Assembly: GCF_032062135.1 (NCBI RefSeq)
Contig: NC_092863.1
Location: forward strand, 15,059,291-15,123,290
Origin: Pyxicephalus adspersus
Lineage: Eukaryota; Chordata; Amphibia; Anura; Pyxicephalidae
Direction: 5' to 3'
DNA length: 64,000 nucleotides
Shown here: piece after piece, positions 29,792-42,970 of the stretch
Layout: every line of letters begins with the position of its first letter
Numbering within the stretch: position 1 is the stretch's first letter
Position numbers and translations under genes: made by a program
Notes under the pieces: generated by a model
Database searches by the model: none
Told to the model about the DNA's origin: nothing
The model's input: the letters and a program-made list of their open reading frames with translations, nothing else

Positions 29792-32700
29792 TATGGCTTA
29801 ATTCACAAACCAAGGATATGGATCTTTATTTTGGTCACATGACTGTCATATCTTATTGGAATCTGAGCTAAGAATTACTGGTAATATTTTAAAATATGGA
29901 TCCTTATCCTGCCCTGTTAGCTTTGTGATTTGAGCCTGTAAATAGCCATTGTATACCTCTTGTATTACATTGCTGGTGCCTGGCTTTCATGTCGATCCGT
30001 TACTTATAAAACTTTAAATCACTTGTCTGATAGTTGTGGCCTTCGCTGCCACATGTTTTGGTTATGTGACACCAATAATAATCAAACAAGATGTCCAAGG
30101 CAGTTAGCATTTTTACAAGCCCGTCAATAGCAACTGACATTTATTTCATGATAGGTTTCATTTAAAAGTGGCTTCTAGCTACTCCGTTGGACAGAATGGC
30201 TACTGTATTCAATGCATCCCTTGGCAGTTTTTAAGTAAGCTGGTACTTTGCAATGTGTTTCCTTTATTGTAATCCTTTCCATCAGTACATACTTGCCTTT
30301 CTTTTCCTTCTTCACCATTGCTTCATTAAGCCATCAGAAGCAAGAATGGAAGTCTGTAAACTCCAAGTTGTTGCTTACAAAAGGCCAAAGATTCCTCTCT
30401 AACCCTTTGTGGCAGCGCTAGGCCAAATACATGTTACATGTTCTGCTATACCCACAAGCACTGGGTTTGATCTAAGGGTAGTGCAGAAGAAAATTAAAGG
30501 CGAGTATGTTCTGCTGGCTTTTAAAGCAAACACGTCTTTTTACATTCAAGTTACTGGTGGTTTAGAAATACAGAACATGATAGGTTTAAAAAAGAAAAAC
30601 TAAACGGTGCATTTATTACGTGCGTGTTGGAAATGGATGAACATATGTAAGTTTATTTTTGTGCTCGTTTGGTAAAATGCATTTCAAGCTTCCTAATGCA
30701 CCTAATGGATTTGCCTTTTGCTGAATACTATTAACTGTCCTGGGATGGGCTTTTGGGTTCTTTTGGAATCCTATGCCATTTTCCCTCAACCATACAAACA
30801 ACATGGTGGGCAGATGCTGAAATAAGCCAGAAGTTTATTTCTCTTTTTTCATGAAGCATCCCATATGTACTGGGGAGTGTTTCTAATATTAATTACTAAA
30901 GGAATATACATAAAATTCTGACATTGTCATTACTGACCTGCTTTTTCAAAGGTTTGGCTTCAGGACTTCCCAGTGTTAGTTACTGACCTGGAACAAACTT
31001 ACAGCCAATAAAATGTAAAAAGTCTTAAAGCAGTGTTTTTCTAAACCACCAATTACCTGAATGCTTAGTTTTGTCCCTTTAAGATCTTTCAGCCATAATG
31101 TGTGTTTATTATGGAGGATGTACTGCCAATTATGTTTGCTCCACTCTGTTGCTGTCAGTTCCATCTTGTATTCTTTTGGATATAGACTTCCACCCTCTTT
31201 TTGGCTGGGTCCGGATGATTTAACTCCCATGCACTGCTCTCTGACACAGAATTATGTGAAGCTACACACGCACAGCTCTGTCAGCTTCAATAAACTGACT
31301 TCTGCTTTACCTGGATGATATTTAGGCTGTTTAAACACTGTGTATCATTAACTGCTACCATGTATTTTTTTTAATAAAATACTGTGTTCACCTATTTTCT
31401 TTATACCTTTTTTCCATCTCTCCTGCAGCCTCATTCAGCCTTTTCCAGTCTCCATGCATTATTATCAGAATGGGCTGCGTGTGATTACTTCGGCTTTGTG
31501 TTAGTGATTGGTGGTTCCGTTCCCAGCAATGTGTGTCAGTAAAGCCCATTGTAGATTTATCAAGGGCTCTTGTGATAAGGTGACAATGTAGAAGAAGCAT
31601 TTTTTGCTAAGTGGTTGAACAAAGACTTTCATAGCCGGATCATCAATTATTTTTAAAATGAAAGCTGCAAAATTACTTTTGAGATTACATGGAAATGTTA
31701 AAATGTATTTGAGATTCTAGTGATTGGGTTTGGTTCTGCTTTAAATCTCTTTGCAGGAATATTCTAAATCAGTAATTTACGAAGGATAAAGATTCCAGGA
31801 AAAAACGTTTGGATAGAGCGGGAAAGGTTAGAGCTCTGTTTTATTGCTATTAATGTGCGCCTAATGGTAGAGATACACTTGGCATGCTGCCCCTTTATAA
31901 AAAAGTAAAAAAAACTTTGGTGTTTGTCAGCAGTGACCACCTCTAATTCTCTCAGTCAGGTTTCCTTTGAAGGAAAAGCTTATCCTTGCTTTTTTACAGG
32001 TGATATGCAACTATTAAATATAATCCCTATGTTTTATAAACTTTAAACTTGTCTTAGTTGTTGATGAAGACATTGTAGCCAAAGTTTGGAGGAGCTCTAG
32101 TAACCCAGCTGCTGAAATACTATGAATTCCAGGGTAGCTAGTATTTCCCATGTAACTGTTTTGATCATAAACATGCTGCGTCCATCTTTCTGTAACACCT
32201 GAATTTGACATGACTGCTTTATTGGCTGACTTTGGTAGTTTGTATACTCTCACAATACACCCCTTTGCTTTTGCTATGTCTCTTTCTTACTTGCCGATGT
32301 TCCTCTGTCAATGTGAAGGTCTCCACCAATGATGCTTCAAAGCCAGTAGTTATGTTTTTGAAGGATTATAAAATATGCCTATTTTGTGTTGTCCATCACA
32401 ATCCTTTTAAACGCATTCCATCCCACACAAGTTTTGCTGAATTAAAAGTACACCTATGAGTTGTGTAGGAAAGGTTTAGTGATCTGCAAAACCTGGGTTT
32501 AGACAGTAATGGAAGAATACAAGGCTTTCAGTGCCATGTTCTCTAGCTTCCACTAAAACACTCAATGTTCCTACTTGTGTGTCACTGTGGCTGCATATTT
32601 GTTCCAATAGTTCATGTGAGAGCCAGGAAATGAGCATTTTGAGATTGTATGTCATGGCTGTATGCATAAGTTCTGTAGTAACTGGTTTAAATCTCATCAT

Positions 32701-32964
32701 TACATATAAACTAATACTTTCAGGTTATGGTGCTATTTGAGGATTGGGCACTTTTAAAGAGAAAAGCTACAGGTCTAGGAGGTTGGACATCTTTTCATCA
32801 GCTTCGTTTCTGTGTAGATCCATTTTGCTCTACTTCCGCTGTGGTTTCAGCCCTTCTCTTTTAAGGGTACTCCAGCCTGTGGTTCTTTCAACTCCACTGG
32901 TCTCCCAAAAGGAAAGGTCGGGATAATTTTGGGTCCTTTGGTAAAGTCTCTGAAACATTCTGTG

Positions 32965-33130
32965 TTCAACCCAGGCATTTTTTTAAGCCAGGTGGGAAGA
33001 AATTATAAGCGGGTGGCAGCCCCTGTATTGTTACCTAACTCATCAGTACCCACCCAAAAACAGCCAGGTGGTTACTAAAAAGTGCCGGGTGGAGCGCCCA
33101 GCTTAAAGGGGCTGGGGAAAACACTGGGAT
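32965..33130 (+). mobile_element. Dispersed repeat copy 1 ('gggtggcagcccctgtattg' family)
   Basis: It includes 'taagccaggtgggaagaaa', 'gggtggcagcccctgtattg', 'ggtggttactaaaaagtgc' and 'aaaggggctggggaaaacac'. A diverged, shorter copy with the same order lies at 34553-34675. The class is not determined. Confidence 0.7.
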
Positions 33131-34552
33131 ATGGGATGGCTGAACCTATTAGACTTTCCTTGTCTCCCCATGGTCTATGGTATTTTGGTACCACAATCTC
33201 TTCTTTTAACTGGAGCTAAACCCCCACATTTCATTTCTATAACACAGTTACATTTAAGGCATTTTTCTGGTGATCACTTTCATAGTTGTTTAGGTTCCCT
33301 TGTTGTAGAATTTTCAAGCCCTCAAAGGCTGGTGTTCCAGCTGACCACAGGCTAAAATGGCACCTTCCTCTTGTGTAAAGAGAAGATATGGTGTAGTTCC
33401 ACTTTAAAGAAACAGAATGGACTGTCTCTTAAAGAAGAAAATAGTTTCATCCATCTTATGCTACTGTCTAGTTATAGGAATAGTGACCAGGCTGTATTGT
33501 ATATCTGCAACAGAGGAGAAAATAAAATTGCCAAACCGGCTTTCCTGTCTGGCATGGGAAGAGATTTGTTCTATGATATCAACTGTTACAAGCTAGAAGG
33601 AGCTGTCTAATGTTCCCATTATTGGAAAACCTAAATAGAATGTCTCATGCCTGTACAATACATCCCATCCATACAATTATAGATTTATCTCCAGTGTCCA
33701 TCATATCTATCTGCAGATGTTATTTCAATTTCCATACCAATCAAAATATTTTCCAGGCTTCTTAATTCATCTCTACGAATTAGCATTTTGTGTTTGTACA
33801 CCAAGTTGGCTTCTTCAGAGTAGAAAAATTGGTCCTATGCCCTTTCTGGTTGTCCATGCAGCTGATTTCAGATCTATCAAAGCATGAACCTTTACATGGC
33901 TGTTTTACATGTACTTGTGAATATTATACATCTATATAATAGTAATGGAATCCGATTTTATTTTCATTTAACCTCATGCATTAATTTTGCATAAGAAAAC
34001 ATCAAATATTGGACTTGATGTAGGAAGGGTCATTTGTATGCTAAGGTCCACTTCCAGTTTGCACAGCTGTGGAGTTTATGTTGGCCTACCACTGACACAG
34101 GTAAATCTACCAGCCTGAGGAATATGGGGGAGTTAGTGCAGCTATTCTGTGTTGCCAATAGTTTGTGGCCATCTGACCATCACACTTACAGTGTATGAGC
34201 TTGTTGGGTATCTTAGTTCAAAAATGTAACTCCTTTTCTGACTGCTAACTGCTTCCACAAGATGACTACCAATTTGTGCCCACTTTACCAAAAGAGCATT
34301 TGTAAGGTCAGGTACTGATCAATCAGCATGCCAATTTCTCATAAAGGTGTTCAGTAGAGTTAAAGTCAGAATTCTGCACACCATTGATTTCCTCCATACC
34401 GTATTGTGGAGCTGGCTTTGTACACAGGAGCACAGACACGCAGTTACAAAAGAGGTCTCTCCCAAACTTTTACAGTAAAGTTGAAAGTACACTTAAATGA
34501 CTTTGTTTATTTGAAACACCTAAACTTTATATATCATCTGTATTCTCTCCAG

Positions 34553-34675
34553 AAATGTTTTTAAGCTGGGTAGGAAGAAGCTGTAGGAGGGTGGCAGCCC
34601 CTGTATTGTGGTTACTGAAAAGTGCTGGGTGGTTTACCCAGCTAAAAGGGCCTGGGGAGAACACCGATAATGGAG
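34553..34675 (+). mobile_element. Dispersed repeat copy 2 ('gggtggcagcccctgtattg' family)
   Basis: It carries 'ttttaagctgggtaggaaga', 'gggtggcagcccctgtattg', 'tactgaaaagtgctgggtgg' and 'gcctggggagaacacc'. Relative to 32965-33130 it lacks a segment of about 35 bp after 'ctgtattg'. Confidence 0.7.
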
Positions 34676-36255
34676 TTGTCCATAAACCTTTACCTATATC
34701 TATATTAATATTCAAGCGCCACAAGATTCAGGGCTATGGTGTGGCCACAGAAAAAAAATTTGCTTCGCTTCTCTCTGCCTATCAGATCATTTGTGGCAGT
34801 ATAGCCCTCTGTAGTCCGTCAAGACTTAGAACATACACATGGCTGTGTGCTCTCTTCCTGCAACTAAGTGCACTTGGTGCATGAGAAGCAAGTACCCAGC
34901 TTGTGCAGGTAACGCACTTTTCATCCAATGTCTCATTGCTGGAGGAACCCTAGGGTTCCAAGAAACCCTGGTGGGGAAACACAACCTCAGGCAATATCAC
35001 ACTACAAACAAGGAATACTTAGAAATAGTCCAATGTCACAAAGTGCCCATTCACAGGAATGGAATCATAATAGGTAGCAAAAAGGTTTTTCAGGGTAGTT
35101 GGCCACAAAAACCCTTATTAGATATTCACTTAACGGAGGCAGATCTTCTATTTTCAGTTTACGTCCACCTTAAGAAATATGTATAGCCATTATGTATTAC
35201 AGACACACTGTCCTAGACAATTCAACCATCTTCCCAGTCCATTTGAGTACTTATTCCTGCCCGTCCAAAGGTATAAGAGATTTATGTAACGTCATGCATT
35301 ATGCTGTTGTGCTTTTTTTTCACCCACGTACTGCAGTGGTGCTATCACCTAAAATAGTATCAAGGCTAGTACAAAACTCAAGTTCTAGTGTCCAAGATAC
35401 GGTTGACAATAGGAAGAGAGGCCGATCAAGGTCTGTGAATACATTACTAATGAGTATTCATGACCGATTCTTTTTCTATAAATTTAGCTCGGGCTAAAAG
35501 ATGCCATCAATGCTGAAACAGTATACAGGCGCCTGTTGGTTTCATACATAAATATGTCAGTGATTTTATTAAACTGCTGAGAAAATCCTTCAAATAAACA
35601 AAATGTGTTTATTGGCTATATTCCTAATAATAAGCACTAGTTTTAAAATGAAGAAAACTTCAGAATACAAATATTGCTGTGGTATGAAAGAACATTTAAA
35701 AGGAGTTTGTTTTCTTTTATACAGTTTTTAATGCCTTGTTCATGTCCTCATGTGGCCTTCCCAAATATATTGCCTTTTGTAGCTTCTCTGTGTTTGTTTT
35801 AGCTTGAATATGTGTGAACAAAATTCTCTATTTGTTGGCTTAACAGAAATTCGACACCTTAATCAATGTTTCCAATAAACTTTAGTCAATGAGAACACTT
35901 TTCCAAGCAAAAACCTTCTCATGGTACAATATTGAAACATGAAATGTATTCCAGTACTTCAACATTTGCTCTATTAGGGTGGACATTATGTTAAGGGTCT
36001 ATAGTCATGTCCCCAAACTATGGCCCACAGCTGGCCCCTGTAATGAAAAATCCACCGGCTCATTTATGCCAATATCCAATCAGCTGTTGATGTATGAACA
36101 TGCAGGTACAATTCACGGGCTTCAGCGTATGTTCACATCACAATGATTCCACTAAGTTTGGCCATACCATGATAGTTGGTTCTTGGAGGGCTGGTGTGGG
36201 CGTTTCATTTGAGTGTTTTGTAACTGCTGATCCAGGAATATTACACATCCTATTC

Positions 36256-36330
36256 TCTAGAGCAGCCTTTCTCAATCCTTTTACCCATGAGGAACCCTAA
36301 ATATTTTTTAGGTCCTGGTGGACCCCTATT
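36256..36330 (+). mobile_element. Fragment of the 'tctagagcagcctttctcaa' repeat end
   Basis: 'ctctagagcagcctttctca' followed by 'acccatgaggaaccctaaat' matches the left end style of the element at 25301. Only the end is visible; the rest is diverged. Confidence 0.4.
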
Positions 36331-36711
36331 AAAACCAATTTATTGAGAGTCAGAGGAAAAAAGCCTCCTAAATTGGTTTACTCCTTTACAGTTTTGGCTA
36401 TTTGTTATGGTATATGTTTGAAGGTGATGCAATTGTGTCAACAAGGACCTGAATCCTAAAGTAATGTTTGTAGAATGTGTAATGCATGCTCAGAGCTGAG
36501 GCTGTTTAAGATTCGATGGGAAGCACCATGCTGGTCTTTTCTTTAAAAGGTGTCTAACAAGCAAAATCAAGATCAAGAAATGTCCTTCATTAGATTACAG
36601 TTTGTGCAATCACAGAGAACCATCATCATATAGAGGTTACTACAGCTTTCTGTTTTCAGGAAGCTATGTACAGCCCAACCCCCTCACCAGCCTGAATTTT
36701 TTAGAGCATTG

Positions 36712-37070
36712 GTCCTAAACCCCCGGTCCGTGCTGCTGCTGTCTGACAGGTCCGCCGCGGGTCTGGCCAGTGCACCCACCTGCGGGGTCAGGATTCTGCT
36801 TTGGGGGGCCGCACTGGCCAGAGCTGCGGACCACGTCTTCCATACGCATCACAGGTTTTGGGCGGTGGGTTTTGTCTTTGGACACAACCCACTCACTTTT
36901 TCCATCGCAGGCTCGGACCTGCGATGGAAGAGTTGGCAGGCTTCGGCGTCATGTTGTCCATCTCAGGGGACGTTTCTTCCCCTTTGAGTAACACATGGCT
37001 CCCCGCACATATGCGGTCCGGAGTCCGTGAGATTTGTGGCCTGTGAGCTCCCAAAGGTTGGGGACCACTG
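36712..37070. mobile_element. hAT-like non-autonomous element, GC-rich
   Basis: The left end, 'attggtcctaaacccccgg', and the right end, 'aggttggggaccactgg', are imperfect inverted repeats of the hAT 'cagtggtccccaacc' type. The interior is markedly GC- and CpG-richer than its surroundings and includes 'tccatcgcaggctcgg' followed by its own inverse 'cctgcgatggaa'. Apparent open frames inside lack splice or similarity support. Confidence 0.65.
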
Positions 37071-37186
37071 GTAAAAAAAACACAGACTTAATGATGATGT
37101 AACTTAGTCTGAACCTTTTATTTATTTGTTTTATTTGCCTATTGATGTTTGGGAAAATAAAGACCTAAATTGTCCCTGCTGTAGTT

Positions 37187-37465
37187 AGGTAAACTTTACA
37201 GGTCTTGTCTCTCCCCCAGCAAGTGAATGGACAGTGAAAGGAAAAGCTGTACATTGATGAGTTTATCTACTTTCATATGAGCAGCACGAGTGCTACAACA
37301 CAACAGATTTGCTTATTTCTTTCCCAGCCTGTTGAACAAGGGGATTGCACGAGGCTGATGCCAACTGTAATTTATATCCTTGCACTATTAACTATAAATT
37401 CATTTATTGATGTGTTAATGAATACAGGACTTTGCTAATTTGTGTCTTATATACTGCATCTGTCT
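37187..37465 (+). repeat. Dispersed repeat copy 1 ('tacaggtcttgtctctccc')
   Basis: It shares 'tttacaggtcttgtctctcc' and, about 225 bp on, 'gatgtgttaatgaatacag' followed by 'ttgtgtcttatat', with 42745-42970. Order and spacing are conserved while the middle has diverged. The family is unidentified. Confidence 0.6.
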
Positions 37466-38747
37466 CGAGTACAAGAAAAAGTAATAAAGATGTTGTACTC
37501 ATAAACTCAAAGGTCAATTCTCCAGCATCTACCGGAATATGAAAAATCCATTATGGGTGGACTGACCCTTTAATATCCTGCTCATATTGCAAAATAATTA
37601 AGGTCTGACTCTAATCCATGGAAGAAAGTGCTGTCTTGTCACGGAAGAGCTGCAATTCAAGGCAATGGTTAATCCCCATCTCTGCACTTGACCTTTTGTA
37701 TTTAGGTCTCCAGCCAATGTCTTAAAACACAGAACAAAGGGACGGTTTGTGGAATCATAAGTAACATTGTTTCCTTTATTCTTTTACATCTGAAGTAATA
37801 CAGATCATAAGTTCTTTTCACGTTAGGGGTTTAAAATAATGACTCTTCATGGCTGAATTTTTGTATGCAGGAATATAGTCTCAGCCCTCCTGAGCCATAA
37901 TGTACAACGATTTTCTTTCTGTCCAAGAAATTCCAGCTAGATCAATAGCACTCGTTACACTTGTAACTTCTCTTTGGGTCTCTTTAGACGCACAGATGTT
38001 TCCTAAAGGGGTCATATAGACAAAATCTAAGAGGGCCTATTTAGAAAAATATCAGTGGTAACAGGTTTTGTTATCTGGAAAGTAAGATTTCAAAGGTTCC
38101 TTCCATATTTACACCAAATCAGCAATCAGAAGATCCTTAAATAGGGAAAAATGATCAGCATATTTGGAAGATACATATCCATCCTAGTTACGTTGCTGTT
38201 GGTATGCTTTTTCCTAAAAAGTGGCAAAAACAAAGATCAGAATGATTAAAAAAAATCACTAATTAGTATTTCCTATGAGGCTTTCATACAAAGTCTGTAA
38301 CTGGTGTGTTGGCCAGTTCATTTATGACTTTTATGAATGGGCTGATCTATGAAATACCCTTATGGTGCCCTCAAAAGCTACTGGAGGTTACTTGGACCTA
38401 ATGGAAGGACCAAAGATGGGCCCATTTTACACTCTGGACAACACTCTTTTGGCCACTTGGCTTGCAGCCTATTGGTGTCAACGATGTTATGATATATCAG
38501 CATAAACATCTGTAGAGAAGGGCATATTCACTGAAAGGGCAGCAGGGAACTACCCTACCCTCTGATTGCCTCATTATTTGCTTCAGCTTCCAGATGATTT
38601 CAAAGGCCATTGCAGTTGGCAAGAGAAACATCGGTTTTGCTGTTCTGGAAGCTGGCGTTTTGAGAAACATTACACATCATTACTTAGAATCATTGATCCT
38701 CACTTTGGCCATAACTCCTCCATTGCCTCCTTCGCTATTTTTTTTTT

Positions 38748-38835
38748 TCACTCCCTCCCCATGTCCTTTTCATTCTATTTTTTTTTATTTTTTTTTTTCA
38801 CTCCCTCCCCATGTCCTTTTCATTCTATTCCTCTC
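38748..38835 (+). repeat. Tandem duplication, T-rich/C-rich unit of about 57 bp
   Basis: The block 'cactccctccccatgtcctt' plus 'ttcattctat' occurs twice, each preceded by a run of ten or more T. The copies are identical over about 40 bp, so the duplication is recent. Confidence 0.85.
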
Positions 38836-40239
38836 CCTTCATTAATTCTCCCTTCATTATTTGAACCATTTTAAACTGATTAGGCTCTCAAATGACAATT
38901 GACAGCTCAAAGACCACCTCTTATAGTGTTCTCAAGGTTTCATGTCAATTCTTGATCAGTGAATCTCAACATACTCAACCTGTTTCTACCTATCCATACT
39001 ACAGTTACACTTTAATGTACCTGCCCATGTAATGTGAATTTCTGTAACTTTTTGCTTATTTTTTTGTTTGTTGATTTGTCTATAAATATGCATAATCTTT
39101 TACAAAATTGTGTTATAGTACACTTAACCTTTGATCCAACTTCCACATTATTGCCTTTTGTTATTATAAAATCGAGTATAAAGTAGAGATTAACAATCAT
39201 TTTTAGTATATTAGTTCCGCTTGGGCTGGGTAATTAGGCAGGGGTGTGCCCTTAGTGCTAAAGCCCATCCCTCTTTCCCACCTTATAAAACTGGTAGCCT
39301 TGTCAAGCCTTTCTGCCCTATCTCAAACAATAAAAAATGTTTGACTGGTGTTTGGCCTAAACAAAATTTCTAACTTAATAGTAGTTCAGCACTTTTGTGC
39401 TTTTTAAAAACATGAAAGTGTAAGGTGGAATTCCCCTTTACCTCTAAACAATGTTGAAGGATCCTGTATGTCAGCAATGTTGTTGGCACTTCATGAATAT
39501 TAATGAGGCAATGACTCATTGGAGTAAACGATCATTAGTGAAATGATAGGCCATAGTCTCAGTTATATTGTTCCCAGTGTGTAGGTGGAAGTCCATACAC
39601 CAGAAACAATCATGAATTCCAGGACAGAGCACAGTGACAATGTCAGGTCAACATTTTAAATTTTCATATCCTATTTGTGCATTTTGTTCTCTGTTTGTGT
39701 TTTGTTTTTTTATTATTGCAGAAACTCAAACTTGGCTTAGGGGAATATTCTCGCTCAAAACATGCATTTGAATATATGAATCTAGTTTATTCATTCGAGA
39801 TGTCTTTTTATGGGAATGACTGGCTGCATTGGATTTTTATTTAGCAAAAAATGGCTGCTGGTATACACGACTGGTACAGTCATATGAGCTTCAATTTAAA
39901 GCTTAGCATGTATGCACATAACCTGGAAAAATGTATTCACTAGCTCCACTTTATTAGATTTAACTAATACGTGTTAACTATTTCTCTAGTGAGAGAATGC
40001 GTAAGCTAAAAATGCAATCCATACAATACGGTTGTTTATACATTTCTCAAAGGGCCACTAATAATAAATTGCATAATATTCTTATGTTAGCTTATATAAA
40101 GATTTTTAATAACATGGTGGATGTTTAAAATGGCTGTAGCTGAAATTTAAAAGAAGGTGGATGTATGGCAAGTGATATTTTCCTGCACTGACCAATGGTA
40201 ATTTTTGTGCAACATGTCATACCAGGTATTTTTTGCACG

Positions 40240-40690
40240 GCGTGTTCACCAAAGTGTTGTTGTGTATGGCACAAAAAGTATATCATGTTCAGTGACTGAT
40301 CTATTTACATCTTCAAATTCACTTATGTCATGTACCTCTGTGCAAAGGAACCTAGTTAGATGTTGTAACTTTCCAATCTTGTATGTGTCATTGGCTTCCA
40401 TCCTAAGAATGTGAGGCGCTCGCAGGAAGTGCTTAGGAAACACAGGCCAGGGCTGCTGCAGTCTGTCATAACAGTACACCCAAGCCTTCGTGCACTGCTG
40501 CTATACGCGTGTTCGCACCATCTGCTCTGGATAACAGCATTTTGGATCGAGCTGCCTTCACCCATCCCTGCATCAAACATACGACATGCCAACTCAGCTA
40601 TTGTGTGCGATAGGAGTAGATGGATTTTTTGCTGTTTCAGGCAAAATTTGCCTCATTTTGAAAACTATCCCAAGCCTCCTGCTTGGTCCT
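40240..40690 (-). pseudogene. Unrecognised coding-like remnant in overlapping minus-strand frames
   Basis: On the minus strand two overlapping frames (40356-40592 and 40246-40479) give peptides with balanced composition, for example 'ANDTYKIGKLQHLTRFLC' and 'VHDISEFEDVNRSV'. The composition and frame change look like a decayed transposon gene, but I do not recognise the family and no intact start, splice site or domain can be shown. It may be chance. Confidence 0.25.
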
Positions 40691-41727
40691 CACTTTGTTA
40701 AAGACAAAATATTCCACAGCTTGGATTTTTCCAGTGCAGCTGTTGGAGTTCAATAACTAGCTGTGTAAAGGTTTCCTACAGAGAATGGTTGCCCCTTGAC
40801 AATCGGGGTCATTTAGCCATATCTGCAGTGTGATTGTATACTTACCAAACAGTGATACCTACAGGCTCTTATTTGTGGTTGTTGGTAAATCAAAAGGATA
40901 AAGTAAAAAAGATTTTAATGTTCATGGGCATATTTAAGTCCATATCAAGCAAAAACATTTCTTTCCAGTGCTGTATAGGGAAGAGAAAGGTTAGAACCCA
41001 GGTTTGTATTGATGTCCATGACCTCAACGAGGACAATGATGCCACAGGAACAGAAAATGAGGCAGGATGTTCTAATGGGGACACCTATTCAGTCCTATCC
41101 TCCAGGTCAGGATAGACCACAGCTTGTTTAACCAGTCTTCCTTTCACTTCATCTTTGGTCTTTTTCTTTAACCTGCTGGGCTCCCAATACCTTGATGCCC
41201 TTACCTATACTTCCCCCAACAAACAGAGCAGAACCATCACGATTTTTTTGACCCTTTCATATCTAACATACTAGCAGAACCCAACCATAAACTTTCTTGT
41301 ATGTGCTTTCTAACTACCAACAAACTCCCATCCTCCCTAGTAGTATTGATAAGAGGAAGGGCGAGTTTGATGGGTATCATCATGGGTATTATTATTACGA
41401 CTGTAAGCCTTTCCCTTGACCCAACTTGGTTATCCTGCTGAACTTTCCCTTTATCATACTTTCTTACCTGTATTCTTCTTACGGGTCTGACACACCACAA
41501 CCCAGAAGCTGTTGCTGTCTCCAACAGTTGTCCCTCCACCATTGCTAAAACCTTTTTATAGCGGTAACGATATAATTGTCATAACCCCCAACAGCTTCCA
41601 CCTCTGACCTGTTACCTCTTCTAGAATTCTGTAACAGATATTGTCCTATGGAGAATACTTTACACTTGGTGACAGTCCTACTACCAAGATGATACTGATT
41701 GCCATCTAATGTTCTAATTATTTGTGC

Positions 41728-41790
41728 AACATCGGGTTTGCAAGCTTACATTTGCATATTCATTACTTTACCCACTAAGCCAAATATAAA
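41728..41790 (-). mobile_element. tRNA-derived SINE head, fragment 1
   Basis: The minus strand reads 'ttggcttagtgggtaaagta', a good Pol III A-box, followed by 'atgcaaatgtaagcttgcaa'. The B-box is poor. It is the first of three similarly oriented tRNA-like fragments within 0.8 kb. Confidence 0.5.
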
Positions 41791-42049
41791 AAAGATTTGT
41801 GATCCACATTATACTCACCCAATGTGCATCAGGGTAAGAGAATAATGCGGCTACATTATATTTCACTAGGGAAGAAAAATGCCTACATTCCCAGAAAATA
41901 CATACGAAAGTAAAAAACTAATGACATATCGTGTCACCTTTTGGAATGATACTCAAAATTGGGCTTCTTGGTATTTCAATACAACCATTTAAGGGCAAGT
42001 AGTCATAACTATGAATAAGTCATACAGTCCTCAAATCAATATTACCATG

Positions 42050-42116
42050 GTGCAGATTTGAACTCACGGCTTATTATTGATTAATCTGCCACTTTACCCA
42101 CTGGGCCACCATCATA
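42050..42116 (-). mobile_element. tRNA-derived SINE head, fragment 2
   Basis: The minus strand reads 'ggcccagtgggtaaagtggc' (A-box) and, about 40 nt on, 'gtgagttcaaatctgcacc' (B-box). Acceptor-like ends 'gatggtg' and 'caccat' could pair over six bases. The T and anticodon stems do not fold well, so this is a SINE or pseudo-tRNA rather than a functional tRNA gene. Confidence 0.6.
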
Positions 42117-42399
42117 GATGCTTGGAGGGCTTTGAGAGCCAAGACACTTATCGGATACCCAACCTAAGCTGGTTCTAAACCCACAGTAGTATATAATCAC
42201 CATATTCTCCTGGCACCCAGACTGTAGACAGCTGAGAAGGATAGGATATGACAGTGAAGGTGGAGATCCTGTTGGTGCCGTCTGCTGTTTTGTAGAACAA
42301 ATCTAGGCAAAATACAAGTGTGATTATAAAACATTATGTACCCATTGAAACATCAGGCTCTAATAATATAATTGTTTGGGAGCCTGTTAACATAGCTGC

Positions 42400-42526
42400 A
42401 TTTTGTTTTAGGTATGTGGGAGGAAAACCAGCAAATAAGGAGGGAACATTCAGATTCATGGCCAAGAATCAAACCTAGGACCAAGCACTGCAAAGACTAG
42501 AGTGCTAACCACTGAGCCACCATATC
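42400..42526 (-). mobile_element. tRNA-derived SINE-like element, fragment 3
   Basis: The minus strand reads 'gtggctcagtggttagcact' (A-box, 42502-42520) and 'aggtttgattc' (B-box, 42467-42477). The downstream body contains 'gttttcctcccacatacc'. I recognise this as a widespread tRNA-like vertebrate repeat module, common in frogs. Confidence 0.75.
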
Positions 42527-42744
42527 ACACACTTATATATTAAGTCAAAATATCTGTTGTCTGCTAGGAATTATTTTTCAATGTGTCAATGTATTTCCAA
42601 CTGGTGCTGGACGGCAAAAAAAAGATACTCTTTCGAAAAAAAAACTTGAAAGCTGTCCTCCAGGAAAACATCTAAATTCTTACAAAAAGCAGTAATACAA
42701 TACAAAAATAAATACTAATATAAGATATGTTTTATTTGTAATTA

Positions 42745-42970
42745 AGTTACACTTACAGGTCTTGTCTCTCCCTCATACCTCATTTTGGTTTCTCCCTTTT
42801 GTCAGTATATTCCTGGTTAGCACATGAACACTATAGCACAGCTGATTGGTTCCTTGTGCTGCATAGGGGACTAATTCTAAGTCAAAATCCATTAATTACA
42901 CTGCTTGCATTAAAAAAAATGATGTGTTAATGAATACAGAACAACACGTGTCTCTTTTATATCTTCCTAC
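42745..42970 (+). repeat. Dispersed repeat copy 2 ('tacaggtcttgtctctccc')
   Basis: It begins 'ttacaggtcttgtctctccc' and ends with 'gatgtgttaatgaatacag' and 'gtgtctcttttatat', parallel to 37187-37465 with a diverged middle. Confidence 0.6.

Larger units (their letters stand above)
28737..29815 (+). other. SPOP: SPOP 3'UTR (end approximate)
   Basis: The sequence after the TAA stop has no open frame of note and carries poly(A) signals AATAAA at 29432-29437 and 29786-29791. Either could define the mRNA end. The outer limit is placed just past the second. No large repeat interrupts this region. Confidence 0.6.

Noticed and set aside
42050..42116. Possible functional tRNA gene on the minus strand
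   Set aside because: A- and B-box-like motifs and partial acceptor pairing exist, but the anticodon and T stems do not form, so a SINE head is more likely.
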